Part shown: positions 31,462-39,979 of the stretch, piece after piece
Numbering within the stretch: position 1 is the first letter of the stretch
How the letters are laid out: every line of letters begins with the position of its first letter
NCBI GenBank assembly: GCA_016201865.1
Contig: JACQCA010000023.1
Location: forward strand, 1 to 45,485
DNA length: 45,485 bases
Reading direction: 5' to 3'
DNA from: Nitrospirota bacterium
Lineage (GTDB): Bacteria > Nitrospirota > Nitrospiria > JACQBZ01
Notes under the pieces: generated by a model
Database searches by the model: none
Told to the model about the DNA's origin: nothing
Seen by the model: only the letters and a program-made list of their open reading frames with translations
Made by a program: the position numbers and the translations under genes

Positions 31462-32733
31462 TCACGATGAGCCCTTCGGACCGCTGCAGTGAGGAGAGGG
31501 CATCTCTTGTCGGAAGGCCACGGTGGGAACCGGCTCGTTCAATCGGAACTCCTGCTCAAAGATCGTAAAGACATGAGGGACTTCAACGGAAAGACCGTAT
31601 CGGGTCTGAAGCTTCTTGTACTGTTTTTCAGTCAGGATATGATACTGCACGAATGCGCGCAGCTTCAAGCCGTCCGGTTTTTCAGGCAGACGGTACTGAA
31701 ACCGATACTCCCGGCTTGTTAACGGCATCAGGCGGTTTTCGTACACCTCCACAATCACCGGCCACCACACAATCCAACGCCGCATCGTATCTTCCCGGCG
31801 TTGGATCACCTTGCCCTCGGCATCCACCACCTCAAACGTAATCGTAAAATAGCGATCCGGATCACCCGTCGGGATCTTATGCCCGGCCCCGCTGTTCGTC
31901 AGCGTTAATGTAAAGTTTGCCTCCTGTCCAGGTTGAAAGGATTTTTGGTCACGCGTCACTTGAACCGTCACGGCCCGCTTGATCATCTCGGGAAAATGCC
32001 CGCCCTGCCAGAGGTGTTGTCTCCCCTGCCGGATCGGCCCTCCGGATACCACGGGCCGTTCGATGCTCGGCATATGGCAATCCTGACAGATCTTCCCCTG
32101 TTGATAATACGGACCGGCCTCGAACTCCGGAAAGGTCGAGCACGGCCCTCCATTGTAGAATTGGAACGGACCGGACGGAACCTGGTGGCAGGTAAAACAG
32201 ATATCGGTTGAACGGAAACGCGGAGAGTAACGCGTCGGATGCGGGGCCCGGACGTCTTCATAGGGCCCTTCGATCACGCCGTCCCGGACATGGCAAGAGG
32301 CGCAGGTGATACCCTCCTGCTGAAAATCGGCGTCGTAATGAGGGTTGTCGGCCTTGATCGGTTTATGAACCTTCCCGCCTTCAAGACCTTTGATCAACCA
32401 AGGCTGCTGCGGCTCCATCGGCGTATGACAGTTTAAACAAATCCAGATATGCTGATCTTTCCGCCAATAGGCCTGAAAGAGCGGATCGACATAGGCCTTC
32501 GAATGATACGATGTCTTCCATTCCTCGTAAATCGTTTTATGGCAGCTTCCGCACTGCTCGGCCCGTATTCCGGGGATTCCGGGCACGGGTTTCTCGTAGG
32601 GAACCGCCTTTGAGAAGTCCTCCCGAATCCCGAAGATAATTCGAGAATGAACATTCTCGTAGATGAAATAAAGGAGGACTGAGATTAAAACGACGACGCC
32701 GACCGAGGCGGCCGATTTCCGAGGGAAACGCAT
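31462..32733 (-). CDS. Pentahaem cytochrome c (c554-like), membrane-anchored
   Basis: 423 residues. The N-terminal membrane segment is at about 9-27. Five CXXCH sites follow: CGSCH, CLNCH, CASCH, CFTCH, CQDCH. WKTSYHSKAYVDPLFQAYW and the later FTCHQVP segment resemble cytochrome c554/multihaem nitrogen-cycle families. A C-terminal beta-sandwich (about 250-400) contains NFTLTLTNSGAGHKIPTGDPDRYF, a domain often attached to such cytochromes. Probably a periplasmic electron carrier anchored in the inner membrane. Exact partner unknown. Confidence 0.82.
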   Translation of the reverse strand: MRFPRKSAASVGVVVLISVLLYFIYENVHSRIIFGIREDFSKAVPYEKPVPGIPGIRAEQCGSCHKTIYEEWKTSYHSKAYVDPLFQAYWRKDQHIWICLNCHTPMEPQQPWLIKGLEGGKVHKPIKADNPHYDADFQQEGITCASCHVRDGVIEGPYEDVRAPHPTRYSPRFRSTDICFTCHQVPSGPFQFYNGGPCSTFPEFEAGPYYQQGKICQDCHMPSIERPVVSGGPIRQGRQHLWQGGHFPEMIKRAVTVQVTRDQKSFQPGQEANFTLTLTNSGAGHKIPTGDPDRYFTITFEVVDAEGKVIQRREDTMRRWIVWWPVIVEVYENRLMPLTSREYRFQYRLPEKPDGLKLRAFVQYHILTEKQYKKLQTRYGLSVEVPHVFTIFEQEFRLNEPVPTVAFRQEMPSPHCSGPKGSS

Positions 32734-32798
32734 GCCCTTAGAATACTATGCGCGCCGGCCGGAGTCAAACGGCATTAGACGATTGATCGAATAGAAAC

Positions 32799-33203
32799 TT
32801 ACGGGTCGAATATATCGATGGAGATGCTGTAGATCCGGCCGTTCTGCGGCTCACGATGGCCGGATGATTCATCCGTTGGGGGGGTCAGGTTTCCCAGCCC
32901 TGAAAGTTTGGAGAGAAAGTAGGCCGACTGTTCTTGTGGAAGAGAAAGGTCCAAGCGGATCGTTTCCGGACGGCTCTTCTTTACGATGCGGGATCGGGTC
33001 GTACCGTCCAACAGCGACACAAGATCTTTGATGGTTCGAAAAGCCAGCCGGTGGTCTTTCACCCGCAGTTTATAAACGTGGGAGTCCGAGGCATCTTGCG
33101 TCACCGGCGGCAGCGCCGCTCCCTCCGCCGATGTCGTGAAGGAACAATGGGCTTGAATGAACGTGAGGGACAGCAAAGCGATTGTAATGATCACGACTCT
33201 CAT
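32799..33203 (-). CDS. Exported protein of unknown function
   Basis: 134 residues from ATG 33203. The frame is open to 33443 but that part overlaps the cytochrome gene and is Pro/Arg/Ser-rich shadow sequence. Signal peptide VVIITIALLSLTFIQAHC, possibly lipidated at Cys. The mature part DHRLAFRTIKDLVSLLDGTT ... IRLDLSLPQEQSAYFLSKL alternates strand and helix, recalling DUF4349-like ferredoxin-fold domains, but this is weak. It sits between two cytochrome c genes and may be a maturation or assembly factor (context only). Confidence 0.6.
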   Translation of the reverse strand: MRVVIITIALLSLTFIQAHCSFTTSAEGAALPPVTQDASDSHVYKLRVKDHRLAFRTIKDLVSLLDGTTRSRIVKKSRPETIRLDLSLPQEQSAYFLSKLSGLGNLTPPTDESSGHREPQNGRIYSISIDIFDP

Positions 33204-33267
33204 CCGATGCAATATACCGATGCGAAAACGAGAAGTCAAGAAAAGGAACAGGCGGGCTTGAAAATTT

Positions 33268-34137
33268 TCATGTCGGTCCCTTACCGGATGGGGGACCGGG
33301 GGATTCGGCCGCGGTCGCGCGAAGGGTTTTGAGGTACATGACGACGGGCTTGGCGTCGACCTCGGGCATGTTGAAGGCCGGCATCTTGGTGTCGTGCCGG
33401 ATGGCCTGAGGGTATTGGATCCATTGGTACATCCAGGCGGCATTCATCCGGAATCCGGCGCGGGAAAGCTCCGGACCGATCTGCCCGCCTTTCTCGCCGA
33501 TCCGATGACAGCCTGTGCAGGAATATTTCGTTTCGTACAGGCCCTGTCCTTCCACGGCCATCTTCTGGCCTTCGGCCGAGTTCAAATCCGGAAACGTGAC
33601 GGGTTGAGGCCGGGATACGGAAGGCTTTTTTTCTTCACCGGCGGCTTCCTTGAATTTGATCTTATCGGCCGAGTTCTTATGCAGTGTCCGGATATAGGCC
33701 ACTAGATCCCAGATCTGTTCCTCGGAAAGCGTGTATCCCCAGTAGGGCATCAAGGGAGAGCCGCCCGCTTCATCTTCCTCCCCTTTTTTGGCCGCCTCGC
33801 CCTTCTTGACTTCCTTCTTTGGATGCGCCGCCTTCTCGCCCGCGGCTACCGGAAAGTTTCCCGAGACCCCTTCCCGGATACCCTTGAAAAGATCCTCGTT
33901 GGTTGAATCGGCCATGAAGGCCTCGACCCGGTCGGTCAGATCCCGCGGCCCGGGATCCAGATTGTGTGCATTGAAACCGTCCCCGCGACCCTTATCTCCA
34001 TGGCAGCCGGTACAGTACTGGGAAAAGATCGCCCGTCCCTTCGCCACATGCGGGTCCTCAAACACCACCCGGACGACAAAGACGCCGATTGCGATCAGCA
34101 CCGCGGCCCCAACGGCCCATCCCATGATCCGTTTCAT
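33268..34137 (-). CDS. Dihaem cytochrome c, membrane-anchored
   Basis: 289 residues. N-terminal membrane helix (about 5-25), then two class I cytochrome c domains: YCTGCHGDKGRGDGFNA near residue 42 and YSCTGCHRIGEKGGQIGPEL near 205. The last part, KMPAFNMPEVDAKPVVMYLK, supplies the Met ligand. Domains are linked by a Lys/Glu-rich low-complexity stretch (about 105-125). It lies 22 nt after the orphan ATP synthase c-subunit gene and would act as electron donor or shuttle at the periplasmic membrane face. Confidence 0.88.
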   Translation of the reverse strand: MKRIMGWAVGAAVLIAIGVFVVRVVFEDPHVAKGRAIFSQYCTGCHGDKGRGDGFNAHNLDPGPRDLTDRVEAFMADSTNEDLFKGIREGVSGNFPVAAGEKAAHPKKEVKKGEAAKKGEEDEAGGSPLMPYWGYTLSEEQIWDLVAYIRTLHKNSADKIKFKEAAGEEKKPSVSRPQPVTFPDLNSAEGQKMAVEGQGLYETKYSCTGCHRIGEKGGQIGPELSRAGFRMNAAWMYQWIQYPQAIRHDTKMPAFNMPEVDAKPVVMYLKTLRATAAESPGPPSGKGPT

Positions 34138-34158
34138 CAGCAGACACCGCCCGTCATG

Positions 34159-34371
34159 TTAGATCTTGCCGTACAAGAGAAATGCCAGAACAAGAATATA
34201 AATCGCGATCGTTTCGATCAGCGCGAATCCGAGAAAGACGAACCGGTTCATCTCGGCCATCGCGCCGGGATTGCGGGCGATTCCTTCCAGAAGCTTCCCG
34301 AAGAAGAAACCCAACCCGATCCCCACAAAACCCAATCCGATCGCCGCAATTCCAATACTGATCTGAATCAT
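34159..34371 (-). CDS. Orphan F-type ATP synthase subunit c
   Basis: 70 residues from ATG 34371, preceded by AAGGGAG; the frame opens at 34404. A two-helix hairpin: GIAAIGLGFVGIGLGFFFGK, polar loop ARNPGA, then FLGFALIETIAIYILVLAFLLY with the ion-binding Glu53. The Q of the sodium-binding motif (GxGQG in helix 1) is Leu here, so proton type is expected. No other atp gene lies nearby; it is embedded between an EB_dh cytochrome and a dihaem cytochrome. The paralogous module upstream has no counterpart. It may be a displaced atpE or a c-subunit recruited to the respiratory complex. Confidence 0.85.
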   Translation of the reverse strand: MIQISIGIAAIGLGFVGIGLGFFFGKLLEGIARNPGAMAEMNRFVFLGFALIETIAIYILVLAFLLYGKI

Positions 34372-34416
34372 CGAACCACTCCCTTCTCTCGATAAAAAAA
34401 TCACACCCTGTTTCGG

Positions 34417-36036
34417 TTATTTGGTCTTGCCCTTCGTTTTCCGGATCAACCAGAACTCCAGCCCGGCCACCAGCAGGACCGCCGCCCCCGTGTAGAGATA
34501 GACCCCGACCGACATCCCGGTTGTCAGGACGACGAAATACCATGACGAGATCGTCCGCCGCAGTCCGGTCTCCCCGTTGGCGCCGTCCCAGATATGCACC
34601 GCGACCGGAATGAGCTGGCCCGTCGCAAACTGGACATCGTTCGCGACATCCTTCGTGGTCAGCGGCCGCTTCATCACGACGCGCCAGACGCCGTCGTCGA
34701 AGACGCCCTTGCCCTCGGCCTGCTGACTGTCGGGCGGCTGCAACGTCGGCGGCGTTTTATAACCCTTCGCATTCAGTTCTTCGACTTTTTGAAGATCGGC
34801 CTTCCATTCCCAGAGGTTGACCGACTTTCCGGTATCGCCCAGAAAGAAATGCGGCTTCTCGGGCCCCTGCGGCAGTCTCACCGCAAACTGCAAAGCCGCC
34901 GCGTCCCTCAGGTTGCGAAGACGGACGGACGGAGGATAAAGAACCGGATAGGTCGCCGTAAAGTCCGGCGTCTCCATTTTCTGAACCGCCTCGCTGTCCT
35001 GCTGGGTGATGTTCTGCGTCCGATCATCCCATTCGAGACGGAAGGCGATCTCCTTGTCGTTATAAACCGACTGGATCACCACGAAATCGACCGTCGGACT
35101 CTGGTTGCGCGGGGGCAGATGAACTTGGCCGCTCATGAGAACATCCACGGGATCGGCACCTTTCCAGATCGGCGCGTTTGGATCCAGGGAGATCTCCCCG
35201 CTCACCTTCCGGGATTCGATCACGACCTTGCTGCCCGTCGGCACCGGCCGCTGAAGCGATTTGACATACTGGGCCAAGGACCACCGTTCCTCTTCGGTCA
35301 GCGTCTCCAGAAAGGCCGGCATCGGCGTTCCGTTGAGGCTCCCGGAGATTCGGAGGAAGATATCCTTGACATCGTTTCCGCCTTTGTAACTCCAGCTCTT
35401 GGTTAGATTGCGCGGATAGAGTGGATTGTTCCATGCATCCATCGTGGCGACCGATATGGGACCGTTGCCCCTGCCGCCCTTGCCGTGGCAGAGAAAGCAG
35501 GAGGCCTTGCCCTCGAAGAGCTCTTTTCCTTTTTTAATCGTCTCGGCCGTGGCTGGCGGCTCGGTCCCCACCGGAATCATTTTGGGGGCCGGCGCATTTT
35601 TAAACTTGTCCGAAAAGGTCTTGATGTAGGCGATCACCTGAAGCCGTTCCTCCTCGGAAAGCAGCCGTTTCCAAGACGGCATCCCGCTTCCCGGAATCCC
35701 GCGGCTGATCGTGCGATACAGATCCTCGTCGGTCGGCAGCTCATTGAATGCGGTCGAGCGCAGTTTGAAAAGCCCCCGCGTGAAGTCGCGCGGCCGGGGA
35801 TCCATCACGTCCGCCGCCGGTCCGTCACCCGCTCCGTTGACCCCGTGGCAGGGAAGACATCGCCGCTCGTAAATCTTCTTTCCGGCCTCGATCCCCTCGG
35901 GCGTCGCATTCAGTTTCTTGGACGGAACTTCGTCCGGCGCCGAGGGGCCGGTCGAAGCGTCCAGCTCCCCGGCGACACCCAAGGACGGATGAACCATCAT
36001 CCAAACCAACAGAAGAATTCGAACGGCGGCCCTCAT
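34417..36036 (-). CDS. Dihaem cytochrome c with EB_dh (NxrC-like) domain, second module
   Basis: 539 residues. Signal peptide at about 1-23. Two cytochrome c domains follow: RRCLPCHGVNGAGDGPAAD near 60 and SCFLCHGKGGRGNGP near 180. Then a haem-b-type ethylbenzene dehydrogenase gamma domain (about 280-505; SVYNDKEIAFRLEWDD, WRVVMKRPL, IPVAVHIWDGANGE) and a C-terminal membrane helix (about 510-530). Related gamma domains occur in nitrite oxidoreductase and other DMSO-reductase-family enzymes, but no molybdenum subunit is present. ATG 36036 overlaps the previous stop (ATGA). Paralogue of 40748-42316. Confidence 0.85.
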   Translation of the reverse strand: MRAAVRILLLVWMMVHPSLGVAGELDASTGPSAPDEVPSKKLNATPEGIEAGKKIYERRCLPCHGVNGAGDGPAADVMDPRPRDFTRGLFKLRSTAFNELPTDEDLYRTISRGIPGSGMPSWKRLLSEEERLQVIAYIKTFSDKFKNAPAPKMIPVGTEPPATAETIKKGKELFEGKASCFLCHGKGGRGNGPISVATMDAWNNPLYPRNLTKSWSYKGGNDVKDIFLRISGSLNGTPMPAFLETLTEEERWSLAQYVKSLQRPVPTGSKVVIESRKVSGEISLDPNAPIWKGADPVDVLMSGQVHLPPRNQSPTVDFVVIQSVYNDKEIAFRLEWDDRTQNITQQDSEAVQKMETPDFTATYPVLYPPSVRLRNLRDAAALQFAVRLPQGPEKPHFFLGDTGKSVNLWEWKADLQKVEELNAKGYKTPPTLQPPDSQQAEGKGVFDDGVWRVVMKRPLTTKDVANDVQFATGQLIPVAVHIWDGANGETGLRRTISSWYFVVLTTGMSVGVYLYTGAAVLLVAGLEFWLIRKTKGKTK

Positions 36037-36872
36037 TCCAGCTTCTCCGGTTTACGCGGCTCGACATCTGCCGTGTTGTACTCCGCTAAAATAATCTTCC
36101 AGATCTGATCGTCCGTCAATTCATCCTTCCATCGGGGCATCGCAGAGTCCCACGACGTCGATTCCCTGGGCAGGCCCCGTCCGCCTTCCTTCACCCGCCA
36201 GAAGACATAGGCCTCGACCACCGTTGGGATTGTTCCCGGATCCCTGAAATTGGCCGGTCTCAACCGGAACCCCAGGGCCATCGGCCCGTTGCCGTCGGCC
36301 TTTGAGCCGTGGCAGGGGCGGCAGTTCCGTTGGTAGAGCCCGCGACCTTCGGCCATTGTCTTCTGAACCAAGAGGGCCCGCGCCTCTTCAATCTTCATCG
36401 CGCCCAGACCTTCCTTTTCGATGAATACCTTAACCGTGTCTTCCTTTGGATCCCGATAAGGATTGATCAGTTTCTCATATTGTCCGGGAATGGTCGGGTG
36501 CTGAATTCGAATCCCGGTCGGGCTTTGGATCTTGGGCGCCACGCGGTCGTAGGCGATCCAGCCGGCCAGGCCGGGGATCAATACGAGCGCGATCAGGCGT
36601 GCCTGGCCCTTCATGCCCGGCTGTCCCCCTCGCAGAAAGTTCCGGATGGGGGTCAGGAACTCCTCCATATTCTTCTCGGACATGGTGATGTAGATCGCAA
36701 GCCCGATCATGGCCAGGAGCATATAGATCACGGCGAGGGTGGTCGGCACCCCAAGGGGATAAGGCCAATGAACAATCCACATTGAGACGCGCGGAATCAC
36801 CAGCTTGACAATCGTGTAAACGATCACCAGCGTGATCACGGCATACCCGAACAGAGAGATCCTTCGCTTCAT
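36033..36872 (-). CDS. Monohaem membrane cytochrome c, second module
   Basis: About 279 residues from ATG 36872. Three N-terminal membrane helices (about 8-25, 43-64, 90-108), then a periplasmic cytochrome c domain with RNCRPCHGSKADGNGPMALG and WDSAMPRWKDELTDDQIW (Met ligand). Paralogue of 42307-43041; both share LRPANFRDPGTI / LPPANFMDAGTI and the PRESTSWDSAMP / PAESTPWNSAMP block. Probably an integral subunit of the bd-like oxidase complex that passes electrons from periplasmic cytochromes c. Confidence 0.85.
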   Translation of the reverse strand: MKRRISLFGYAVITLVIVYTIVKLVIPRVSMWIVHWPYPLGVPTTLAVIYMLLAMIGLAIYITMSEKNMEEFLTPIRNFLRGGQPGMKGQARLIALVLIPGLAGWIAYDRVAPKIQSPTGIRIQHPTIPGQYEKLINPYRDPKEDTVKVFIEKEGLGAMKIEEARALLVQKTMAEGRGLYQRNCRPCHGSKADGNGPMALGFRLRPANFRDPGTIPTVVEAYVFWRVKEGGRGLPRESTSWDSAMPRWKDELTDDQIWKIILAEYNTADVEPRKPEKLE

Positions 36873-36887
36873 CAAGCCCCTCCGGTT

Positions 36888-37928
36888 TTACTGGAGTGTT
36901 TGGAGAAAAGCCAGTAGATTATGGAACTCATCCACCGTCAATAGATCGCGGAAGTTGTCCGGCATGATCGATTTCTTCTGCTGGACCATCTTCTCGATCT
37001 TGCTCTTTTCAATCTTCTGCCGCTGCCCATCCGAATCGGCCAGGGTGATGCTCTTGTCGTCTTCCTCTTTTTTCACGCCGGTGATGAACTCCCCGTCCTT
37101 TGTCACCACCAGAAAGGGCTCGTAGCCGCTCACGATCACGGCGCTGGGCTCCAGGATGGACTGAATGATATACGGGAGGTCCCGCGTCCCGGCCACGTTC
37201 GTTAACTCCGGCCCGACCTTCCCTCCCTTGCCCGCCACGGTATGACACTTGGCGCAGGGGGTCTTGCTGTTCGGATCGAAAAAGATCTCCTTTCCCTTTT
37301 CGGGATCGCCCTCCAGATAGGGCTTGAAGGCCACCGTCGTCGCCGCCGATTGGCTTCCTGCTGCTTTTTTGAGCAGTTCAAAATAGGGACTCTTCATCAA
37401 GGCCTCGGCATTCGGCTCGCCGCCCTGGCTCTGTAAATAAAGATCAACCGCGAGGATCTCGTCCACTTTCAGGCCGATGGGCGGCTTCCAGATCACCGGC
37501 ATCTCATTCTTATAACCCGACACCACATAGAACTCGGGATCATAGTGGCTCGAGACGAGATAATCGGCCGCGGTGAACGGCTTGCCCAGCTTCTGACTGA
37601 TTTCCTTCGCCCGTCCCTCGGCCCGAAGCCCAATCGGCAATGGAAAATCGGAGCCATGCGCGCCCAGATTCGGGGCCCGGATGGCACTGCCCTGGTCTCC
37701 GATCGAATGACAGGTGTGGCATTTGCCCTTTCCCCAGAAGATGGACTCGCCCGCCTCGGGACTGATTCCGGCCACGGTCGTGGCCGTCTTCGCTCCGCCC
37801 GAAATGGACGTGATTTCCTCGCCAATGCCGATGTAAATGGCGCAGACGCCCACGGCAAAAACAGCCGATTTGACAAAGGAGTTCTGGAGGATCGAGAGGG
37901 CCGCTTTGACGAATGAATTCTGCATCAT
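36888..37928 (-). CDS. Dihaem cytochrome c, second module
   Basis: About 346 residues, start ATG 37928 or 37925 (AGGAG just upstream), overlapping the oxidase stop. N-terminal anchor, then cytochrome c domains with GKCHTCHSIGDQGSAIRAPNL (about 71) and TPCAKCHTVAGKGGKVGPEL (about 226). The C-terminus (PSAVIVSGYEPFLVVTKDGE, IMPDNFRDLLTVDEFHNLLAFL) resembles haem domains of the 'Cxxch-DNFR' type. A short duplicated string, QNSFVK, appears twice in the first 21 residues. Counterpart of 43043-43795. Confidence 0.85.
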   Translation of the reverse strand: MMQNSFVKAALSILQNSFVKSAVFAVGVCAIYIGIGEEITSISGGAKTATTVAGISPEAGESIFWGKGKCHTCHSIGDQGSAIRAPNLGAHGSDFPLPIGLRAEGRAKEISQKLGKPFTAADYLVSSHYDPEFYVVSGYKNEMPVIWKPPIGLKVDEILAVDLYLQSQGGEPNAEALMKSPYFELLKKAAGSQSAATTVAFKPYLEGDPEKGKEIFFDPNSKTPCAKCHTVAGKGGKVGPELTNVAGTRDLPYIIQSILEPSAVIVSGYEPFLVVTKDGEFITGVKKEEDDKSITLADSDGQRQKIEKSKIEKMVQQKKSIMPDNFRDLLTVDEFHNLLAFLQTLQ

Positions 37929-39919
37929 CAACTCCTGGATCTCGCCGTCTTTTCATGCGCGGGTGGAGCGGCTTTCGGATGAGCGGCCGGTCCCTCGTCC
38001 GGTTTATGGGCCTTTTTCTCGGCCGCGCTGGTCAACCAGAACAAAAAAGAAACGGCGCTCAAAAAAATCAGTCCGCAGGCGCTGACCACTTTCGCCATCA
38101 GGGCGTTATCCGGCGTCCATGAACCGGGTGATGTATCCTGCATTACGCCGTAGATATGCCAGTTTTCACGCAGCCCGGACCGGATGAAGCCCATCAACCC
38201 GATCAACATCACGATAAAGACGCAAAGAAAGATCAAGGTGTACTGAGACCGGCTGGGCATCTTTCCCCAGGTCATCTCGCCGACCTGCGGCGCCCCCTTG
38301 AAAAGAAAGACATCCAGCGTCGTGACCAGCACCAGGGAGCTCATCATCGTCATCCATTGGGTCACGGCCACGTTACGAAGGAACGGATTGGCCACGGCCA
38401 TCACGATATATCCGTAGACGCCCAGTACAAAGGTGATATCAATGATGGTGATGCCTAGGTAGAGCATCTGGCCGATTTTCCCCCGATTCATAAAGGTCAT
38501 GGCCACGGCGACCAGCATGGCCGTGATCTGGACCAGCAGAAGGATGGCCGGCAGTTTGAAATACTTCGCCTTATCGGCCGGAAGGTCCAGCGCGGCTGGA
38601 TTCAGATGAAACAGGTAATTGGAATAGGAACCGAGGATCAGGATCAATCCGGCGGCGATACCCAGTAAGATCCATCTGGATTTCGCGCCCTGCTTGGAAA
38701 ACGGAATCCCCTCGCCCAAATTCGCACGACGGTATAGCAGGAAACTGAGAAAAGTGGACAGAATGATAAAATTCACCACGGCATTTTTGCCGGACATGAG
38801 ACCGAGGTATTTGAGCGTCGGATGGTACTGTCCTCCGACCGAGATCTGCTCCTCCGCCGAGAGCGGAAGGTTATGGGGCGTCAGCCAGACCGCAAAACAG
38901 AGGATGATGATGATATCGATGAACTTGATATATTTCGTGTACCGTTCCGAACCGGGAATCCGGTGCATCCCGATCCAGAGGTAGTAATTCGATCCGATGA
39001 ACAGCCCCCCGATCAGGATCGCCTGGATGATGAAGGTCCAAGAAAAGGCGCCGCCCATCATGTTGTTGCCCATGACGGCGCTGTTGGAGTAAACCTCACG
39101 ACCGAGGTAATAACCCGCAAAGGGCAGCGGGATCAATCCGCAGACGGCACAGAAATTTCCGATATAGCCCATCCAGTCATAATGGGCCCGCTCCTCCTGC
39201 GTCTTGGCCCCCAGGTATCGGATCGCGGCGTAAGCGCCGCAGACAAACCCCCCGAAGGCGACATTGCCTAAGAACCGGTGGAGGTTCAGCGGATGCCAGA
39301 GCGGGTTGTTCATCGCCTGCCAGGCGCTGCCGATGAACTGATTCGTGTCCTTAGCGATTCCGACCGGGCTCATCATGAAAGAGGCCCATGAGTTGGCCAC
39401 CATCATGATCACGGTCCCGCAGACATTCAGCAGGATGCCCAGGAGGATATGCAGCCCCTTCTGCTTGGCCATCTTATGCCACAAGTAATAGTAAAGGTAG
39501 AGCGTGATGGACTCGACAAAGAAGAGCAGCGCATAGATATACATCACGTCATGAAAGACGCCGGAGAGATAATCCATGAATTTGGGGTACAGCCCGAACA
39601 GGGAAAACGCGAGGAGACCGCCGAGGGTGGCCGTAAATCCGAAGGCGCCCGATAAAAGCTGGGTGAATTCGTAGGCCAGCTTGTCGTACCGTGGATCCTT
39701 CGTCTTCCAGCCGATGATCTCGATCGTAACCGCAAAGATCGGGACGCCCAGGACGAAGGCCCCGAACATGAGGTGGAGTTCGGCAATGATCCAGATCGCG
39801 ATGCGCGAATCGTATCCTAAAAAGGTACGATAGGCTTCCTCCGGAGCCGCCATCGCCGGTAACGCCAACGCCACGCCGATCAAGGCCAGCAGCGTGATGG
39901 CTCCTTTACGGTACCTCAT
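37928..39919 (-). CDS. Cytochrome bd-like oxidase subunit I (CydA-like), second module
   Basis: 663 residues, with a cleavable-looking signal (GAITLLALIGVALALPAMA) and about 13-14 membrane helices, more than the 9 of classical CydA. Key positions resemble CydA: H49 in IIAELHLMFGAFVLG (like H19, haem b595), E136 in LLFFVESITLYLYYYLW (like E107) and H214 in WHPLNLHRFLGNV (like H186, haem b558). A normal Q-loop is not apparent and no cydB lies nearby. This matches the 'bd-like' oxidases reported in Nitrospira and Manganitrophus. Pro/His/Lys-rich C-terminal tail. AGGAGG precedes ATG 39919. Oxygen reduction is inferred. Confidence 0.85.
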   Translation of the reverse strand: MRYRKGAITLLALIGVALALPAMAAPEEAYRTFLGYDSRIAIWIIAELHLMFGAFVLGVPIFAVTIEIIGWKTKDPRYDKLAYEFTQLLSGAFGFTATLGGLLAFSLFGLYPKFMDYLSGVFHDVMYIYALLFFVESITLYLYYYLWHKMAKQKGLHILLGILLNVCGTVIMMVANSWASFMMSPVGIAKDTNQFIGSAWQAMNNPLWHPLNLHRFLGNVAFGGFVCGAYAAIRYLGAKTQEERAHYDWMGYIGNFCAVCGLIPLPFAGYYLGREVYSNSAVMGNNMMGGAFSWTFIIQAILIGGLFIGSNYYLWIGMHRIPGSERYTKYIKFIDIIIILCFAVWLTPHNLPLSAEEQISVGGQYHPTLKYLGLMSGKNAVVNFIILSTFLSFLLYRRANLGEGIPFSKQGAKSRWILLGIAAGLILILGSYSNYLFHLNPAALDLPADKAKYFKLPAILLLVQITAMLVAVAMTFMNRGKIGQMLYLGITIIDITFVLGVYGYIVMAVANPFLRNVAVTQWMTMMSSLVLVTTLDVFLFKGAPQVGEMTWGKMPSRSQYTLIFLCVFIVMLIGLMGFIRSGLRENWHIYGVMQDTSPGSWTPDNALMAKVVSACGLIFLSAVSFLFWLTSAAEKKAHKPDEGPAAHPKAAPPAHEKTARSRS

Positions 39920-39979
39920 AACGGCCTCCTGACGGGTACAATGCCTCGTGCTTCCGATACACAGATCACAAGCGGCCTC

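Noticed and set aside
34159-34543. 129-residue Arg/Gly/Asp-rich frame overlapping the c-subunit gene
   Set aside because: Composition is typical of an out-of-frame reading, while the competing frame is a clear ATP synthase c-subunit.
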